In this document: positions 51,346 through 61,017 of the stretch, piece after piece | Layout of the letters: every line of letters begins with the position of its first letter | How positions within the stretch are numbered: position 1 is the stretch's first letter | Assembly (NCBI GenBank): GCA_964211495.1 | Contig: CAXORL010000002.1 | Coordinates: 186,001-250,000 of the forward strand | Source of the DNA: Faucicola osloensis_B | GTDB lineage: Bacteria > Pseudomonadota > Gammaproteobacteria > Pseudomonadales > Moraxellaceae | Direction: 5' to 3' | Length of the DNA: 64,000 bases | The notes under the pieces: model-generated | Databases searched by the model: none | Seen by the model: only the letters and a program-made list of their open reading frames with translations | Told to the model about the DNA's origin: nothing | Translations under genes and position numbers: made by a program

Positions 51346-52524
51346 ATGAGATTGCTGGAGCTGTTAATTCCCTCTGCAAAATCTAGGGCTAGTATAGCAA
51401 AAACTGAGGATGCCTCACAAATTTCACTCAAGCGGATTAAAGAGCCGCTCACCAGCAGTTTTTTCCTGCCCAATCTGAGCGAAAAACAGACCATCAAACT
51501 GTGGGCAAGCTATATCGCGTTTTTTTCACTGGTTTCGATTTTAACCTATTTAACTTTTACCAATGATATCAGTTTGATTATCCGCCATAGCATTGAAACG
51601 GTGGTGATTACTATCTTAACTGTGACGGGTGAAATGGTTTTTGTGGCGAATTCTGCCAAAAAATTCAAAGAATTTAATTGGCGTTCAAAACAAATCACCG
51701 CCTATCTGCTATCGACTTCGTTTATTATCGTGCCGGCACTGAGCTTGCTAGGTCGGTTGATTTTATTCTTTACGCTCGGCTATGAAGTCAGTTTAAATGC
51801 GCTGATACTAGAAACCATTGCGAACACTTTGTTTGCTTTTTTGATGATAGCGGTGCTGCTCACTTATTTTGAGATACAGTACCAAAATATTCGCCGTACT
51901 GAACTGCGTACCCAACAAAAACTCATCGAACAAAACGAGCAATTAAAGGCGCGTATCACCCCGCATTTTTTCTTTAATTTACTCAATACTATGCAGTACT
52001 TGATAGAAACCGATCCGTATGAAGCTGAGAGGATGATTCGCCATATCTCAAATCTATATCGGGTGAGCTTTGATGAAACGCGTGAGATTGCGCTCCTTGA
52101 TGAGATGGGGCTATGCGAAAGCTATTTGAGTATCGAAAAATACCGTTTTGATAAAAAGCTGAAAGTAACTTGGCAGTTGCCCGATGAAGATTTGCTCTAT
52201 GATATGGTGATTACCTCGTTATCGCTGCAAATGGTGATTGAAAAACTGATTGTACTGATTGTTGAAAACAGCACCGACCCCATTCACATTACTATTAGTA
52301 TCGATTGGCAAAACGACGTTGCCAAAATTGATATCGAAATTGAGCTGCCAACCACGACGTATCAGCTGATTTGTCACGATATTCACCAAAAACTGCAGTT
52401 TAACAGTCAACTGGCAATTTTACGTCAGTATTTTGGTCATAAAGCCAGCATTCACTTTGAATTATCTGGACATTTGTTAGTGACTCAAATTCGCTATCCC
52501 CTCAAAGATGTCGCGGCTTTTTAG
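51346..52524 (+). CDS. AlgZ/LytS-type membrane histidine kinase, degenerate ATP-binding domain
   Basis: About 392 residues. Four membrane helices (about 50-190), then the dimerisation/His segment ITPHFFFNLLNTMQYLIET typical of LytS-family kinases. The C-terminal ATPase part is weak: VENSTDP stands where an N-box is expected, and no DNGxG or Gly-rich lid motif is visible. The ATG at 51346 has AAGGAA 8 bp upstream; the frame is open back to 51070 but that part overlaps argH. With the downstream LytTR regulator it forms an AlgZ/AlgR-like pair. Confidence 0.85.
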   Translation: MRLLELLIPSAKSRASIAKTEDASQISLKRIKEPLTSSFFLPNLSEKQTIKLWASYIAFFSLVSILTYLTFTNDISLIIRHSIETVVITILTVTGEMVFVANSAKKFKEFNWRSKQITAYLLSTSFIIVPALSLLGRLILFFTLGYEVSLNALILETIANTLFAFLMIAVLLTYFEIQYQNIRRTELRTQQKLIEQNEQLKARITPHFFFNLLNTMQYLIETDPYEAERMIRHISNLYRVSFDETREIALLDEMGLCESYLSIEKYRFDKKLKVTWQLPDEDLLYDMVITSLSLQMVIEKLIVLIVENSTDPIHITISIDWQNDVAKIDIEIELPTTTYQLICHDIHQKLQFNSQLAILRQYFGHKASIHFELSGHLLVTQIRYPLKDVAAF

Positions 52525-52794
52525 CGCAGTCATTTTGTTAGTCGGAATGGGCATAAAAAAGTCACCAATCTGACGCGGCATTTCACATTTTATCTAAAAA
52601 ACTATGGTATATTAATTTGCGTCTACTTAAAGCAATGCGTTTATTAGTTTATCTAATCAGTTAAGCGGTATTTTATGAGTGTTTGATTGCTCACTAAGCG
52701 GTTGTGTTAGATTTGGCATTAGATTGTGAAGAAAGTAAGACTTGTAGGGTTAAATACAGGTGTTTTTGACCTCAAAGGAGCAAAGGAGTAAACA

Positions 52795-53532
52795 ATGAGA
52801 GTTGTGATCTGTGACGATGAGCCACTGGCCCGAGAGAGGCTAACGCGCATCGTAAGAGAAGAGGGACATGAGGTTGTTGCACAGGCAGCCACAGGTATTG
52901 AGGCCATTGTAAAAGTCAAAGAAACCGCACCCGATGTAATTTTGTTAGACATTCGTATGCCAGAAATGGATGGTATCCGCTGCGCCAAAGAGCTCAATGA
53001 ACTTAACAATCCACCAGCCATTATTTTTGTGACCGCGTACGACCATTATGCGATTGCCGCATTCAAAGCACACGCGATTGGCTATTTGCTAAAGCCTGCC
53101 AACAAAGAAGAGTTGTTACAGGTACTATCGAGAGCGTCATTGCTGAGTAATGCACAGCTCAATGAAATCAGTCGATTAGAAGACCCGTTAGCACAGTCCA
53201 ATCGTCAGCATATTGCGGCGCGTACCCATCGCGGGGTAGAGCTGATTGCGCTGCAAGATATCTATTACTTTACAGCGGACCAAAAATACGTGCAAATCCG
53301 TCATAAAGGCGGCACGGTTTTAATTGATGAAACCCTCAAAGAGCTTGAACAAGAATTTGGGGACGCATTCTTTCGTATCCATCGCAATGCGTTAATCAAT
53401 GTTAACTATCTAGAAATGCTTGAAGCGATTGACCAAGGTCAGTACCAAGTTCGTTTCAAAGGTTTGCCTGACAAGCTTGCTGTCAGCCGCCGTCATTTGC
53501 CATCATTACGGGATAAAATCCAATCAATGTAG
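52795..53532 (+). CDS. algR: LytTR response regulator (AlgR-like)
   Basis: 245 residues. Receiver domain with VILLDIRMPEMDG (phospho-acceptor Asp about 54) and the switch Lys in GYLLKPA; LytTR DNA-binding domain from about residue 140 with RTHRGVELIALQDIYYF and FRIHRNALINVNYLE. AlgR-type regulators control twitching and virulence genes in relatives. It is 270 bp after the AlgZ-like gene and so probably has its own promoter. Confidence 0.9.
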   Translation: MRVVICDDEPLARERLTRIVREEGHEVVAQAATGIEAIVKVKETAPDVILLDIRMPEMDGIRCAKELNELNNPPAIIFVTAYDHYAIAAFKAHAIGYLLKPANKEELLQVLSRASLLSNAQLNEISRLEDPLAQSNRQHIAARTHRGVELIALQDIYYFTADQKYVQIRHKGGTVLIDETLKELEQEFGDAFFRIHRNALINVNYLEMLEAIDQGQYQVRFKGLPDKLAVSRRHLPSLRDKIQSM

Positions 53533-53652
53533 CAATGTAGCATAGTCTTTCGTATGTTTCCCTATGCTTTAGCGAGCAGTCAGAGAAATTATCCTGACAT
53601 TTTGCTATACTGATGGCTAACTCGCTAAATCAATGACAGATATCCATCTGAC

Positions 53653-53685
53653 AAATGCCTAGCTTAGAGAGTTAGGCATTTTATT
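53653..53685 (+). terminator. Terminator between algR and hemC
   Basis: AAATGCCTA and TAGGCATTT form a 9-bp stem followed by a T-rich stretch. It lies only about 25 bp before the hemC start, so it may act as an attenuator or share sequence with the hemC leader. Confidence 0.7.
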
Positions 53686-53707
53686 GCTTGCTAAAAAAGA
53701 TACTGCT

Positions 53708-54667
53708 ATGACTACGTTAACCACTTTAAATATCGCCACTCGCCAAAGCCCACTTGCCTTATGGCAAGCCGAACACATCCAAGCGCGGTTGCAAGCGCTG
53801 TACCCAAGCCTGACCGTCAATCTAGTACCGATGGTCACCAAAGGTGACAAAATCCTAGATACCCCGCTAGCCAAAATCGGCGGCAAAGGCTTATTTGTCA
53901 AAGAGCTTGAGCAAGCCTTGTATGAAAAACGTGCCGATATCGCTGTGCATTCGCTCAAAGACGTACCCATGGTGCTTCCTGAAGGTCTGACGCTTGGCGC
54001 ATATTGTGAGCGTGAGCAGCCAACCGATGCGTTTATATCAAATCATTATGCGAGTCTAGATGCGTTGCCACAAGGCGCTAAACTTGGCACATCAAGTTTA
54101 CGCCGTCAATGCCAAATTCAGCAATATCGTCCTGACTTAGAGATTATCAGCTTACGCGGCAATGTAGGCACGCGCTTATCCAAGCTAGATGCAGGTGAGT
54201 ATGATGCCATTATTTTGGCAACCAGTGGCTTGACGCGTTTGGGGCTTACCGATCGTATCCGCCATGAACTTGATACGCATATCAGCCTGCCAGCGGTCGG
54301 ACAAGGTGCGCTTGCCATTGAATGCCGAAGTGATGATGCCGATGTGCTTGCACTATTAGAACCGCTCAATGACGAGCCAAGCCGTCTATGCGTGATGGCA
54401 GAACGCGCCATGAATCGTCATTTGCAGGGTGGTTGCCAAGTACCGATTGCAGGCTTTGCTACCATTCAAGATGGACAAATTTACTTACAGGGTCGTGTCG
54501 GCAGTGTCGATGGTAAAACCTTGTTAAAAGCTGAGCATCATAACGCGTTAGTTGATGACGCACGGGAGTCTGAGCAAATTGCTGAAGCCATGGGCGTGGT
54601 GGTGGCTGAAGCGCTGATTGCACAAGGTGCGGACAAAATCTTGGCGCAGATTTATCAAGACCGCTGA
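53708..54667 (+). CDS. hemC: Hydroxymethylbilane synthase
   Basis: About 319 residues. IATRQSPLALWQAEHIQARL at the N-terminus, HSLKDVPMVLPEG, and the dipyrromethane cofactor Cys in HLQGGCQVPIAGFA. It polymerises four porphobilinogen units in haem synthesis. I start at ATG 53708; the in-frame TTG at 53684 falls in the terminator. Confidence 0.96.
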   Translation: MTTLTTLNIATRQSPLALWQAEHIQARLQALYPSLTVNLVPMVTKGDKILDTPLAKIGGKGLFVKELEQALYEKRADIAVHSLKDVPMVLPEGLTLGAYCEREQPTDAFISNHYASLDALPQGAKLGTSSLRRQCQIQQYRPDLEIISLRGNVGTRLSKLDAGEYDAIILATSGLTRLGLTDRIRHELDTHISLPAVGQGALAIECRSDDADVLALLEPLNDEPSRLCVMAERAMNRHLQGGCQVPIAGFATIQDGQIYLQGRVGSVDGKTLLKAEHHNALVDDARESEQIAEAMGVVVAEALIAQGADKILAQIYQDR

Positions 54668-54688
54668 TATTGAACGATACGCATAGCC

Positions 54689-55477
54689 ATGCAATTTATC
54701 AATACCAGACCCGATCATCGAGCCAAGGCACTAAGTCTATTTTTGCGCCAGCATGGCGTTAAAGTGATTGAGCTGCCGCTGTTGGCATTGGTAGAAAAGC
54801 CGTTGACAGTGGCAGAGTGGGCAGTGTTACAAACGATTGACCGTTATCAAGTGGTGGTGCTAGTCAGCGAAGCGGCAGTAAAGTATGGCTTAGCGAGGCT
54901 TACCACCTTGGTCAAGCTAACGGAATTGTCCAAAAAGATTACATGGGTTGCGGTGGGTGACAAAACCGCGAATTACTTTAACCAGACTTGGCAGCAGCTC
55001 ACAGAGTTGCCAGCGCCTACGGTTACCTTTCCCGATGAAAAACACACGCAAAACAATGAAGGGCTATTAAATTTGCCGGCAATCCAAGCGCTTGGCAAAG
55101 GCGATCGCTTGCAGATATGGCGCGGCATCGGCGGGCGAGAATTATTGGCAGATACATTGGCGGCAAAAGGTGTGCAAGTGCATTTGCTAAACTTGTACCA
55201 ACGGGTTTTACCAAGCGCAACCACCCAAGCATTCGCGGTTTGGCAGCAAACGCAGAGCCATAACCAACCCATCATTGTACTCATCTCAAGTTTGACCGCC
55301 TGGCAAAACTGGCAACAATTAATAGCAGGCACTGAAATGGCTGCCAGCTGTTATTACTTGGTATTGCAGTCGCGTATTGCAGAGCAAATGTTATTACAGC
55401 AGACCAATCTTAACATAACTATCATCCCTGACTTAATGCCTGCGACGATTCTACAAGCATTAACCCTTTGTCAATAG
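54689..55477 (+). CDS. hemD: Uroporphyrinogen-III synthase
   Basis: 262 residues, a weakly conserved family. FINTRPDHRAKALSLFLRQH and VVVLVSEAAVKYGL fit HemD, and position directly after hemC is decisive. It closes hydroxymethylbilane with ring D inversion. Its end overlaps the converging mutY end by 18 bp. Confidence 0.9.
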   Translation: MQFINTRPDHRAKALSLFLRQHGVKVIELPLLALVEKPLTVAEWAVLQTIDRYQVVVLVSEAAVKYGLARLTTLVKLTELSKKITWVAVGDKTANYFNQTWQQLTELPAPTVTFPDEKHTQNNEGLLNLPAIQALGKGDRLQIWRGIGGRELLADTLAAKGVQVHLLNLYQRVLPSATTQAFAVWQQTQSHNQPIIVLISSLTAWQNWQQLIAGTEMAASCYYLVLQSRIAEQMLLQQTNLNITIIPDLMPATILQALTLCQ

Positions 55478-56734
55478 CTGCATGGCTTTCGGTTTGGCTA
55501 AGCTGTTTTGCGCTGAATCATCTACCCATGACAGCGTTTGCAGCGCTTGTTGCAGTGTTTGCGTCAGCCGCATACCCTGCTCTATCGTCAGCGTCATGGT
55601 GAGCGGGGTCAAAAACCAATGAAAATGGGTGAGGCTATGTTTGACAGTATCAGGGCTATCTAAGTTAACGTGCTCGATATTTAGCAGTTGCTCGGCTTGT
55701 AAGAAATCAAAGATAATCTGCTCAGCGGTGTTGTATTCTGCTTCAAATGTCGCCTCTTGCTGCCAGGTTGCCAGTGGTGGCGCGCCTGGTTTTTTTTCGC
55801 CCGATTGTTTTTTGACAAATGCCAATGGTAAACACCACAGTCCGCCCCAAATCCCAGTGTCAGGACGTTGTAGCCACAAAATTTTGCCATCGCAAACCAG
55901 CTTTAACGCTAGCGAAAACTTAGACGGATTGGGTAATTTTTTACTTTTTACTGGATAAAAACTTTGTTTGCCTTGGGCATTTGCCACGCAGTCGGCTTGC
56001 ACGGGACACAGTAGGCAGGCAGGTTTGGCTTTGGTGCATAGCGTCGCCCCCATATCCATCATCGCTTGGGCGTAGTGCCCACTGTCACGGTTCGGTGTTA
56101 GGCGCTCGGCGAGTTGCCAAAGCGCTTTGGTTGTGGCAGTTTTGGTGATATCGCCGTCAATACCAGCCCAGCGGGTCAGCACACGTTTGACATTGCCATC
56201 ACAAATCACCCCCCTGTCACCGCCATATTGGTCAGCTCTGACACCCATCGCCACAATCGCGCCTGCCGTAGATTGACCCACCCCAGAAATCTGCTCCCAG
56301 TGGGCAACCGTTTGCGGAAATTTACCAGTCTGCTCGATGATATCCACCAGCTGCTTGGCACCTTTATGCAGGTTGCGCGCACGCGCATAGTAACCCAGTC
56401 CTGCCCAGTGCTCAGCGACTTGCTCCCAAGATGCGTTTGCTAAATCCTGCACCGTGGGAAAACTTGCCATAAAGCGCTCAAAATAAGGAATCACCGTCGC
56501 CACTTGGGTCTGCTGTAGCATGATTTCAGATAACCACACCGGATAGGGGTCTGGCGTGTCAAGCAGATGCTGCTGCCACGGCAAATCATGACGCCCGCTA
56601 TGGTCAAACCAGGTCAAAATACGCGGTGCAAAACTATTAAGCTGCGCTTCGGTATGTGCTTCGACATGATTGTGGCTTAAGTGCTGATTGGGACTTGGCA
56701 TCGTTGAGTGGCTGGTATTCGGATGTGCGTTCAA
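55460..56734 (-). CDS. mutY: A/G-specific adenine glycosylase MutY
   Basis: 424 residues, longer than E. coli MutY because of an N-terminal extension of about 40 residues. EIMLQQTQVATVIPYFERF carries the catalytic Glu, VGQSTAGAIVAMG is the helix-hairpin-helix, DGNVKRVLTR contains the catalytic Asp, and four Cys ligate a 4Fe-4S cluster. A NUDIX-like C-terminal domain starts at about 275. It removes A opposite 8-oxoG. Confidence 0.95.
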   Translation of the reverse strand: MNAHPNTSHSTMPSPNQHLSHNHVEAHTEAQLNSFAPRILTWFDHSGRHDLPWQQHLLDTPDPYPVWLSEIMLQQTQVATVIPYFERFMASFPTVQDLANASWEQVAEHWAGLGYYARARNLHKGAKQLVDIIEQTGKFPQTVAHWEQISGVGQSTAGAIVAMGVRADQYGGDRGVICDGNVKRVLTRWAGIDGDITKTATTKALWQLAERLTPNRDSGHYAQAMMDMGATLCTKAKPACLLCPVQADCVANAQGKQSFYPVKSKKLPNPSKFSLALKLVCDGKILWLQRPDTGIWGGLWCLPLAFVKKQSGEKKPGAPPLATWQQEATFEAEYNTAEQIIFDFLQAEQLLNIEHVNLDSPDTVKHSLTHFHWFLTPLTMTLTIEQGMRLTQTLQQALQTLSWVDDSAQNSLAKPKAMQLLTKG

Positions 56735-56848
56735 AATTCACCATTGGGTTACTATCGTGATAGCTATATAAGACTTTCTGGTTGGGATTCAATAGTGGCT
56801 GACAACAGACTTAACAAAGCTGGACTCAAACTGGGAGGTAGGCATAAA

Positions 56849-56878
56849 AAAAGCAATATCATGAGGGATATTGCTTTT
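56849..56878 (-). terminator. Terminator after dienelactone hydrolase gene
   Basis: AAAAGCAATATC and GATATTGCTTTT form a perfect 12-bp stem with a 6-nt loop; the T-run lies on the minus strand. Confidence 0.88.
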
Positions 56879-56904
56879 GGGGCTAACGATGCAGCGGCTG
56901 TATG

Positions 56905-57648
56905 TTATACAAGATTGTCTTGCATAAACGCAATCATTTCATCCCAGCTGGCTTTTGCCGCATCGGCATCATAGCCCAAATCCACGCCATTTTCTTCGGC
57001 GCGTTTGTCAGCATTAGGATTGGTAAAGCCGTGTTTGGCGCCTTCGTACACATCGACTGTGTATTCAACATCGGCGTTATCCAACTCTTTTTTCAGCTCT
57101 TCAATCGCATCCATTGACACCATGCTATCGGCTTCACCATGTGCCACCAACACTTTGGCGGTAAATTTGCCTTTTTGTGCCGGTTGTTTTGGGGTAGGGT
57201 TGCCGTGGAAAGTCGCCACTGCTTTGAGCGGGAAACCTTCACGCGCCATGTCTAAGGCGATTTTGCCGCCAAAGCAAAACCCAATCGCACCCAGACGGTT
57301 TTTGTCAACCGCTTCAAGGTCGGTAAAGTCATCCATAATGAGTTTACAGCGCGCCATCAACATGTCTTGGTCAGCGAGCATTTGGCTCATCCATTCATTG
57401 GCTTGGGCGGCATCTGTGGTCAGTTTACCTTCGCCATACACATCCATGGCGACGGCAGCAAAACCCGCTTCGGCTAAACGCTCAGTGACTTTTTGTGGGT
57501 GCTCAACGACACCCCACCATTCAGGCGCCACCAAAATCGCTGGGGCAGGGTTGTCGTGGCTCGCTGATTCTGGTAGACAGACATAGCTTTTAAGCTCCAC
57601 GCCATCGCTGGTAGTAGATTCGAGTTGTAAAATTTGAATTGGCATCAT
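56905..57648 (-). CDS. Dienelactone hydrolase family protein
   Basis: 247 residues. Nucleophile motif GFCFGGKIALDMA with Cys, APEWWGVVEHPQ and VAHGEADSMV (Asp) and the C-terminal His in GAKHGFTNP complete the Cys-Asp-His triad of dienelactone hydrolases. It probably hydrolyses lactones or esters; the true substrate is unclear because no chlorocatechol genes are near. Confidence 0.9.
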   Translation of the reverse strand: MMPIQILQLESTTSDGVELKSYVCLPESASHDNPAPAILVAPEWWGVVEHPQKVTERLAEAGFAAVAMDVYGEGKLTTDAAQANEWMSQMLADQDMLMARCKLIMDDFTDLEAVDKNRLGAIGFCFGGKIALDMAREGFPLKAVATFHGNPTPKQPAQKGKFTAKVLVAHGEADSMVSMDAIEELKKELDNADVEYTVDVYEGAKHGFTNPNADKRAEENGVDLGYDADAAKASWDEMIAFMQDNLV

Positions 57649-57687
57649 AAATCCTTATGTTATGGTAAATGATATGATTGGTTGCTA

Positions 57688-57748
57688 TTGTTATAAAAAG
57701 CTTGTTATAAAAACGCTGGATTCATACGCTACTTTATACGCTACTTAA
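57688..57748. repeat. Two adjacent short tandem duplications
   Basis: TTGTTATAAAAAGC / TTGTTATAAAAACGC (57688-57716) and TACGCTACTTTA / TACGCTACTTAA (57725-57748) lie in the spacer between dienelactone hydrolase and the YcgN-family gene. Confidence 0.8.
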
Positions 57749-57860
57749 AGCGTGGCAAGTCAGTGCAACGGTTAATACAGGCATTACTGTATACTGAAAT
57801 CATCGCATTTTCCGTTATAATACTGTCACTGTTTTATACAAGCCAAAAGTTGAAAACATA

Positions 57861-58334
57861 ATGAGCCAATCTGTTACCTTACGCCCGCAATTTTGGGAGC
57901 GATTTTCGTTAGAACAATTGACCCAAGCTGAATGGGAAGCCTTGTGCGATGGCTGTGGGGCGTGTTGTTTGATTAAATTTAAAGACGATGACACCGATGA
58001 AGTTGAATACAGTGATGTCGCCTGTCGACTGCTTGATTGTGCCACAGGGGCTTGCCAGCATTACCCAACAAGGCGCGACTATGTGCCCGACTGCATCAGC
58101 CTAACCATCGATAACATAGGCGAGATGTATTGGCTACCGGCAAGCTGCGCCTACAAGCGCTTGTACTACGGGCAACAACTGCCAAGCTGGCATTTATTAC
58201 TTACTCAAGATGCCGCCGTGACACAAGCTATGATGCGCCAAAAAAATATCAGCGTGGCGGGACGCTGTCAGTCCGAAACAGAGGTTTCTGAGCTAGAGCA
58301 AGAAGAACGGGTGATTCATTGGATTCGCCAATAG
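57861..58334 (+). CDS. ycgN: YcgN-type cysteine cluster protein
   Basis: 157 residues. CDGCGACCLIKF and CRLLDCATGACQHYPTR are the Cys clusters of the UPF0260/YcgN family, which likely bind metal. The biochemical role is not established. Start at 57861 is the conserved short N-terminus with a Trp-rich beginning. Confidence 0.9.
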   Translation: MSQSVTLRPQFWERFSLEQLTQAEWEALCDGCGACCLIKFKDDDTDEVEYSDVACRLLDCATGACQHYPTRRDYVPDCISLTIDNIGEMYWLPASCAYKRLYYGQQLPSWHLLLTQDAAVTQAMMRQKNISVAGRCQSETEVSELEQEERVIHWIRQ

Positions 58335-58490
58335 TGCTTGTTTATTCGAGGCTTTGCTAGCCCTCAACAAGCTGACGGGTGAGTAAAATCAGCCAAAAAA
58401 TACAATAAAATTAAGAAAAATACCATTGCAATCATCATGGGGTTAAGGTAAGGTAAAAAAATCTTTCGCCATATGAGGGTCTCGTCGGCT

Positions 58491-59390
58491 ATGTCAGACG
58501 ACAATTCGAGTTCACACCTGTCAAACAAACAACAAAGCAGTAGCTGGTCACGCGGTCTAAAACGCTGGCTATCCACCGCCCCTGAAACCCGTGATGAACT
58601 AGTCAAATTGGTACATGATTCACGTCGATTTTTGGCGCCCGACACCGTCGATATGTTAGAGGGTGTCTTAGATTTACCCGCTATTCAAGTGCGAGAAATC
58701 ATGACCCCTGTCAGCCACGTTGCAGGCATCACCCAGCACCAAAACTTGCAAGACATCATGTCGCTCTATATGGAAACCGCCCATTCGCGCTATCCTGTAT
58801 TTACCGATGATAACAAAGACACGGTAATGGGTATTTTACTTGCCAAAGATTTGATTCCGTTTTTGGTCGCCAAGGCGCAAGGTCAAAATATTGACCATTT
58901 TAATCTTGAAGCGATTGTACGCCAGCCAATTTATATCAGTGAAACCGCGCGCTCTGACAACCTGCTGCGTCTGTTTCAAAAAAACCAAATTCATATGGCA
59001 ATCGTCATTGATGAGTTTGGGGTGACAGCAGGCGTGGTGACGATGGAAGACTTACTCGAGGAAATTGTCGGTGATATCATCGATGAGCATGACGACATCG
59101 AAGAAGACACCGATATCAATCATATAGTGCCTGTGCCAAACCAGCCTGACACATGGATTGTGCAATCCATCACTTCAGTCTCAGACTGTAATGAACAGCT
59201 AGGTACCCATTTTGATAGTGAGGATGTCGCTAGTATGGGTGGACTGGTCATGCAAGAGCTTGGCGAAGTCAATGAGGTGTTGGGTCAAACGGTCTTTATT
59301 GACGATTGTCGTTTGACAGTATTGTCAGCAGATGGTCGATTTATCCAAGAAATTGAACTGGTTAAAGGGTATAATCAGCTCGACGATTAG
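58491..59390 (+). CDS. corC: CorC/HlyC family CBS-domain protein
   Basis: About 299 residues. I choose ATG 58491 because MSDDNSSS matches the usual CorC start; the ATG at 58473 would add six residues. Two CBS domains (from IMTPVSHVAGI and from IYISETARSDN) are followed by the CorC_HlyC transporter-associated domain from about residue 210. It is thought to modulate magnesium/cobalt efflux. It precedes lnt, as in many gammaproteobacteria. Confidence 0.93.
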   Translation: MSDDNSSSHLSNKQQSSSWSRGLKRWLSTAPETRDELVKLVHDSRRFLAPDTVDMLEGVLDLPAIQVREIMTPVSHVAGITQHQNLQDIMSLYMETAHSRYPVFTDDNKDTVMGILLAKDLIPFLVAKAQGQNIDHFNLEAIVRQPIYISETARSDNLLRLFQKNQIHMAIVIDEFGVTAGVVTMEDLLEEIVGDIIDEHDDIEEDTDINHIVPVPNQPDTWIVQSITSVSDCNEQLGTHFDSEDVASMGGLVMQELGEVNEVLGQTVFIDDCRLTVLSADGRFIQEIELVKGYNQLDD

Positions 59391-59442
59391 TCCCATTACT
59401 TATGTTTGCAAAACCGTTTAACCCTAAAGGCAATACTCGCCA

Positions 59443-61017
59443 ATGCGTCTTACTACCCAGTCCCTAAAAAAGCAACTTTCTATACAATCTCATCACGATA
59501 GTGCCAAATCTGCAAATACCAAACAGCCGATGTTACCCAAACTGGTGCTGGCTTGGCTTGCGGGTGCCGCATTTGTCTTCGCGTTAGCGCCTTACGATTT
59601 TTGGCTAGTGGCACTGTTGTCGCCACTGGTGCTGTATTGGCTATTATTGCCCACAATGTCAAATTGGCGAGCGTTTTGGCTTGGTGAAATGTATGGCATG
59701 GGATTGTGGAGCGTGGGCGCGTTTTGGTTGTTTACCTCCATTCATACCTATGGTGATACCCCTACCTTGTTAGCCTTGCTGATGATTGGTTTTGTTGGCT
59801 TGGGGATGGGATTATTTCATGGCGCCTTGGCGGTCATTTTTAACCGCTTTGTGGCAAAACAGCCGCTAAGCTTTGCGTCATTATGGGTGGTACAAGAGTG
59901 GTTAAAAACCTGGCTATTTACAGGTTTCCCTTGGCTATTTGTGGGCTACGCTTATACAGCGCAACCTTGGCTGACGAGCCTTGCGCCAATTTTTGGGGTG
60001 TTGGCGCTGAGCTTTGTATCAGTGTTCGTCTCAGCCAGTCTAGCGGAAGCGGCGCGAAAAAAATACCGTTTTTTAATTCCCTCGTCTGTGATGTTACTAG
60101 TAAGCGTGGCGCTGTGGCTTATTGCCCCGCAATGGACGACCCCCAAAGGCACACCGAATCTGAAAGTTTCCTTAGTGCAAGGTAATATTCCGCAGGACTT
60201 AAAATGGCTGCAAGAGTACCAAATCCAAACGCTGGGTATCTATGCAGGTTTAAGTAAAACGGAATGGGGTCAGGACATTATCTTATGGCCAGAGTCGTCG
60301 ATTCCCATGTTTCAAACCGATGCCATGCCCTTTATCAGCCAAATTGCTGCCCAAGCCCGCGAAAGTAATACCGCATGGCTCACCGGTATTCCGTATGTGG
60401 ATGTCAATGAATACGACCCAAAAGTTGATAAATACGAGCCATTTTATAACAGTGTGATTGCTTTGGGCGCTGATGCCAAAGGCTTATACAAGAAGCAAAA
60501 TTTGGTACCTGTGGGCGAATATATCCCGTTTGAAGGTATGTTAGATTGGGCATTGCCAAACTTGATGGGCGGCACCATGAGTTTTCGCAGTGGGTCTGCG
60601 CACCAAGCACCCTTGCAAGTCAAAAACCACCCAGTCGGGGTGGCGATTTGTTATGAAGTTGCCTATCCTGATACCACCCGCCGCAATGCCAAAAATACCG
60701 ACTTTTTATTGACTGTATCCAATGATGCATGGTTTGGCACATCGGCAGGTCCATTACAGCATCTACAAATGGTGCAAATGCGCTCGATTGAAACTGGTCG
60801 CTGGTTTATGCGCGCGACCAATACAGGCGTGACCGCAATCATCAATGATAAAGGCGATATTGTTGCCAAAGCGCCAGCCTTTGAACGTACGGTGCTACGG
60901 GGTGAGATTCAATCGCGGGTTGGTAATACGCCATTTATGCGCTGGGGTAGTTATCCTATCTTGGCACTGGCAGCGCTATTGCTACTGATTAGTTGGCTGG
61001 TTCGTAAAACACGTTAA
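59443..61017 (+). CDS. lnt: Apolipoprotein N-acyltransferase
   Basis: 524 residues. Six or so N-terminal membrane helices, then a nitrilase-like periplasmic domain with the catalytic Glu in WPESSIPMF, Lys in LYKKQNLVPVGE and Cys in VAICYEVAYPD. It adds the third acyl chain to lipoproteins. A final helix anchors the C-terminus. Ribosome site weak; probably translated with corC. Confidence 0.95.
   Translation: MRLTTQSLKKQLSIQSHHDSAKSANTKQPMLPKLVLAWLAGAAFVFALAPYDFWLVALLSPLVLYWLLLPTMSNWRAFWLGEMYGMGLWSVGAFWLFTSIHTYGDTPTLLALLMIGFVGLGMGLFHGALAVIFNRFVAKQPLSFASLWVVQEWLKTWLFTGFPWLFVGYAYTAQPWLTSLAPIFGVLALSFVSVFVSASLAEAARKKYRFLIPSSVMLLVSVALWLIAPQWTTPKGTPNLKVSLVQGNIPQDLKWLQEYQIQTLGIYAGLSKTEWGQDIILWPESSIPMFQTDAMPFISQIAAQARESNTAWLTGIPYVDVNEYDPKVDKYEPFYNSVIALGADAKGLYKKQNLVPVGEYIPFEGMLDWALPNLMGGTMSFRSGSAHQAPLQVKNHPVGVAICYEVAYPDTTRRNAKNTDFLLTVSNDAWFGTSAGPLQHLQMVQMRSIETGRWFMRATNTGVTAIINDKGDIVAKAPAFERTVLRGEIQSRVGNTPFMRWGSYPILALAALLLLISWLVRKTR

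Noticed and set aside
55023..55332. Minus-strand frames opposite hemD as genes.
   Set aside because: hemD context and homology on the plus strand are clear; these frames have no start context or motifs.
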